64,000 bases of DNA, taken from NCBI GenBank assembly GCA_037043015.1, contig CM073325.1, forward strand, positions 14,797,001 to 14,861,000, written 5' to 3'. Below the pieces are notes generated by a model. It was given only the letters and a program-made list of their open reading frames with translations. It was not told where the DNA came from and did not search any database. Of the stretch, positions 62,201 through 64,000 are shown one piece after another. The position numbers and the translations under genes are program-made. This DNA is from Bryum argenteum. Taxonomy: Eukaryota; Streptophyta; Bryopsida; Bryales; Bryaceae. Numbering within the stretch: the first letter of the stretch is position 1; each line of letters opens with the position of its first letter.

Positions 62201-63809
62201 AATGACGCGTGAAAAAATATCCAGAGATCTTGTTGCTAAATTATGAATGCAATGACAATCTTTTAAAATATAGTATTGATTGAATTCAGGGTGTTGCTAC
62301 ACCTAATGATCCTTGTTTCAAAACTACAATTTTCCACCTCTTTGTACAAATTGGACATATGAACATTTTTGTTCAGTTTTTGGAAACTTTGACCTGTAGG
62401 ATCTTCAAGCTTACTACTATTAGATGTGTCTTAAAAAACCCATTTGAAAAAACACCACCTCTTTATATTTGTTAACCAACAAAGTTTAAAGTCATTTTAC
62501 AAGGGCGGGCTTTAAAGTATATAGTAGTTTTACATGCCTTTCCTTTTTTGTTTGTCAAAGTCTAAAGTTTGTGAATTTTTCAAGAGTGTTATTTCAAAGA
62601 TTAAAAAATCAAAATAACTCTTCATCACCATTTACTTTCTTCTATAAGCAAATATCATATGTGTTTATGTTTTGAAACATATATAAACACTACGCATATT
62701 TTACCATACCTTCATCTAATTGTTGTTTTCATACCTTTTAGGAATCAATCTGCATGAAGATCCAACAAGCTTAACCACTAAAGGACTAAGATGTCAAAAG
62801 TGCTTTGGGCAACCTAGATGAAGGTGTTAAAATCAGTCTAAGTATTTTACAAGGTGCTCCCTATACTACAAGGTATGTGTGCAAGAAGTCAAACTTCGAA
62901 TTCAGAAATTTTTAACACAAATTTTAGTATTCAAGCCCAAAATGGGCACTTCAGGCACGTTCAAATCTAGTCTTTTATTGGGAAAAGAGAAAAAAAATTA
63001 TTTGAATTTTTTTTTACAGCAAGGTCACTTCTTGAGTTCCAAAGTTCCCCAATTCAAGAGGTTTACCAATTTTACAATGGCAACCTCCAGAATTCACAAG
63101 AGCATACTTCAAAATGTTAAACCTCTTCATTATAAAGTTAGCTCTTACATCTATATATAAAGAAAAACCACTTAACAGTATTTTCATGCACTAAACATTT
63201 ACCATCCATTAAAGACCTTGCTACATTAGTCCTATATTGCAAATGAAACTCTCAATTCTATAAGATTGAAGTAAAAAACCTTAAAACTATAAAATTCATC
63301 TCTTAGATCCTCTAATATAACTTCATCATTTGATAAATGACAAATCTTATGTATTCCTAGTATTGATATACTAATTATGATATAACTTGGAATTAGTATC
63401 GTACTTTCATATTTAACGACGAAGGTGGTCCGGGTATTGTTGGAACTATCATATGTGGAGATGGAACTATAATCTCATTAGTATCATTTTTCCAAATGAT
63501 TGAAAAAGTGTAAATACTTTCAGGAAATGCTTGTAATGGTAGAAAATCAAGACTCCATAATGCATTGTACAGACCGTTGTCATTTAATTGCCAAGTGCGA
63601 TTTAGAGCAATCATTGCAAGAGTATTGTCTGGTTGTAGAATATTAGCTTGAAAACCATCAGTCTTAGCTAAGATACAATCTTGCAAATTTCCATATGCAT
63701 CAAAAGCTTGAAGAGAAAGTTTAACCCAATCTTGTCCGGCTCGATTTGTGGTTTCATTGGCAATCATGTTTATGACCGTACTCTCAATAACGGTTTCGGA
63801 TGATACAAC
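53250..63809 (-). CDS. giant filamin-repeat/REJ-like surface protein (5' end beyond the window)
   Basis: Read right to left, exons are 63809-63405, 61988-60350, 60193-58339, 58034-57296, 56220-55876, 55531-55298, 55151-55004, 54898-53250. They sum to exactly 2338 codons (2337 residues plus stop), all phases agreeing. The first part holds about eleven Ig-like filamin-type repeats of 100-118 residues, each with a 'D-x-x-x-N' turn such as 'AFDEYNNP', 'TFDRFNNI', 'AQDKYQNP' and a 'G-x-Y' strand. From 58.03 kb PKD/REJ-like modules follow with 'Y-x-W/F' strands ('LQYNFYV', 'LSYKWS', 'FQYTWY', 'TYKWF'). The last exon has no domain I recognise. It ends 'NNSTYYVLVMLLVMLFWNMC', a hydrophobic tail with no cytoplasmic part, as in GPI-anchored proteins. 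Many N-x-S/T sites support secretion. Filamin repeats occur in plant gamete-surface GEX2 and REJ domains in polycystins, so a gamete or cell-surface recognition role is possible but inferred. The signal peptide lies outside the window. Confidence 0.8.
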
Positions 63810-64000
63810 CTAAAAATTGCAACAAACCAAAAAAAAAATCAATTTTTTATTCAAAATATAAGTATCTTCTTATCTTTAAAACATCGCAAAAGATTCTTTT
63901 ATCTTATATAGTTTTGAGATATATCAATCAAACCAAATGAAAGTGCAATCATATCAGTCGTTGCAAAGTTTTTTTTAAATAAAATTATTTTGGTATAGGA
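63810..64000 (-). other. intron of the giant gene, running off the window
   Basis: AT-rich sequence upstream of the acceptor TTTTTAG at 63810. No exon is seen before the window ends. Confidence 0.6.

Overview
The window is nuclear DNA from a land plant. Spliced, GC-richer genes sit in long AT-rich, repeat-laden spacers. Cinnamate 4-hydroxylase (CYP73), a class III peroxidase and an IQD protein point to an embryophyte. A giant filamin-repeat/REJ-like surface protein and a retroelement resembling the Dualen/RandI group of green algae suggest a bryophyte or another non-seed plant. I cannot name the species from sequence alone.

Layout. 1-3250: AT-rich, with a 28-bp tandem repeat and a ~1.1-kb foldback palindrome. 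3252-7132: a long open frame ending in a likely retroelement ORF1, which carries one frameshift. 7438-16144: a large non-LTR retrotransposon. Its ORF2 reads, in order: basic leader with internal repeats, 2A-like peptide, APE endonuclease, reverse transcriptase, PCIF1-methyltransferase-like module, RNase H, CCHC plus PD-(D/E)xK (RLE-like) endonuclease. Four indels break it. 16864-18268: class III peroxidase (+). 19382-22124: IQD calmodulin-binding protein (-). 25348-26388: BTB/POZ protein (-). 28235-29985: mitochondrial ClpP (+). 31622-34588: FAD-dependent oxidoreductase with an RGG-rich insertion (+). 37315-39331: cinnamate 4-hydroxylase (+). 39332-48000: mostly empty AT-rich DNA, with a small-heat-shock-protein relic at 45.0 kb and two SINEs at 47.0-48.1 kb. 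48323-50983: cytosolic seryl-tRNA synthetase (+), interrupted by a TAA at codon 178. 52.7 kb: a SINE 3' end. 53250-63809: the 3' part of a giant extracellular protein gene (-), at least 2337 residues, running off the right edge.

The host genes are unrelated housekeeping or specialised-metabolism genes with no operon logic. Each exon model here was assembled by hand from GT/AG sites, reading-frame phase and family similarity, and all of them sum to whole codons.

The most interesting material is mobile. The 3' end of the LINE at 16.0-16.14 kb shares its last ~140 bases with three dispersed SINE-like copies. All end in a hairpin, and three of the four end in a TATC-type tail. In one copy the CCGG/CCGG stem has become CCAA/TTGG, a compensatory change that argues for a selected RNA structure. 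This looks like a LINE and the SINE family it mobilises. The LINE itself has an uncommon domain set.
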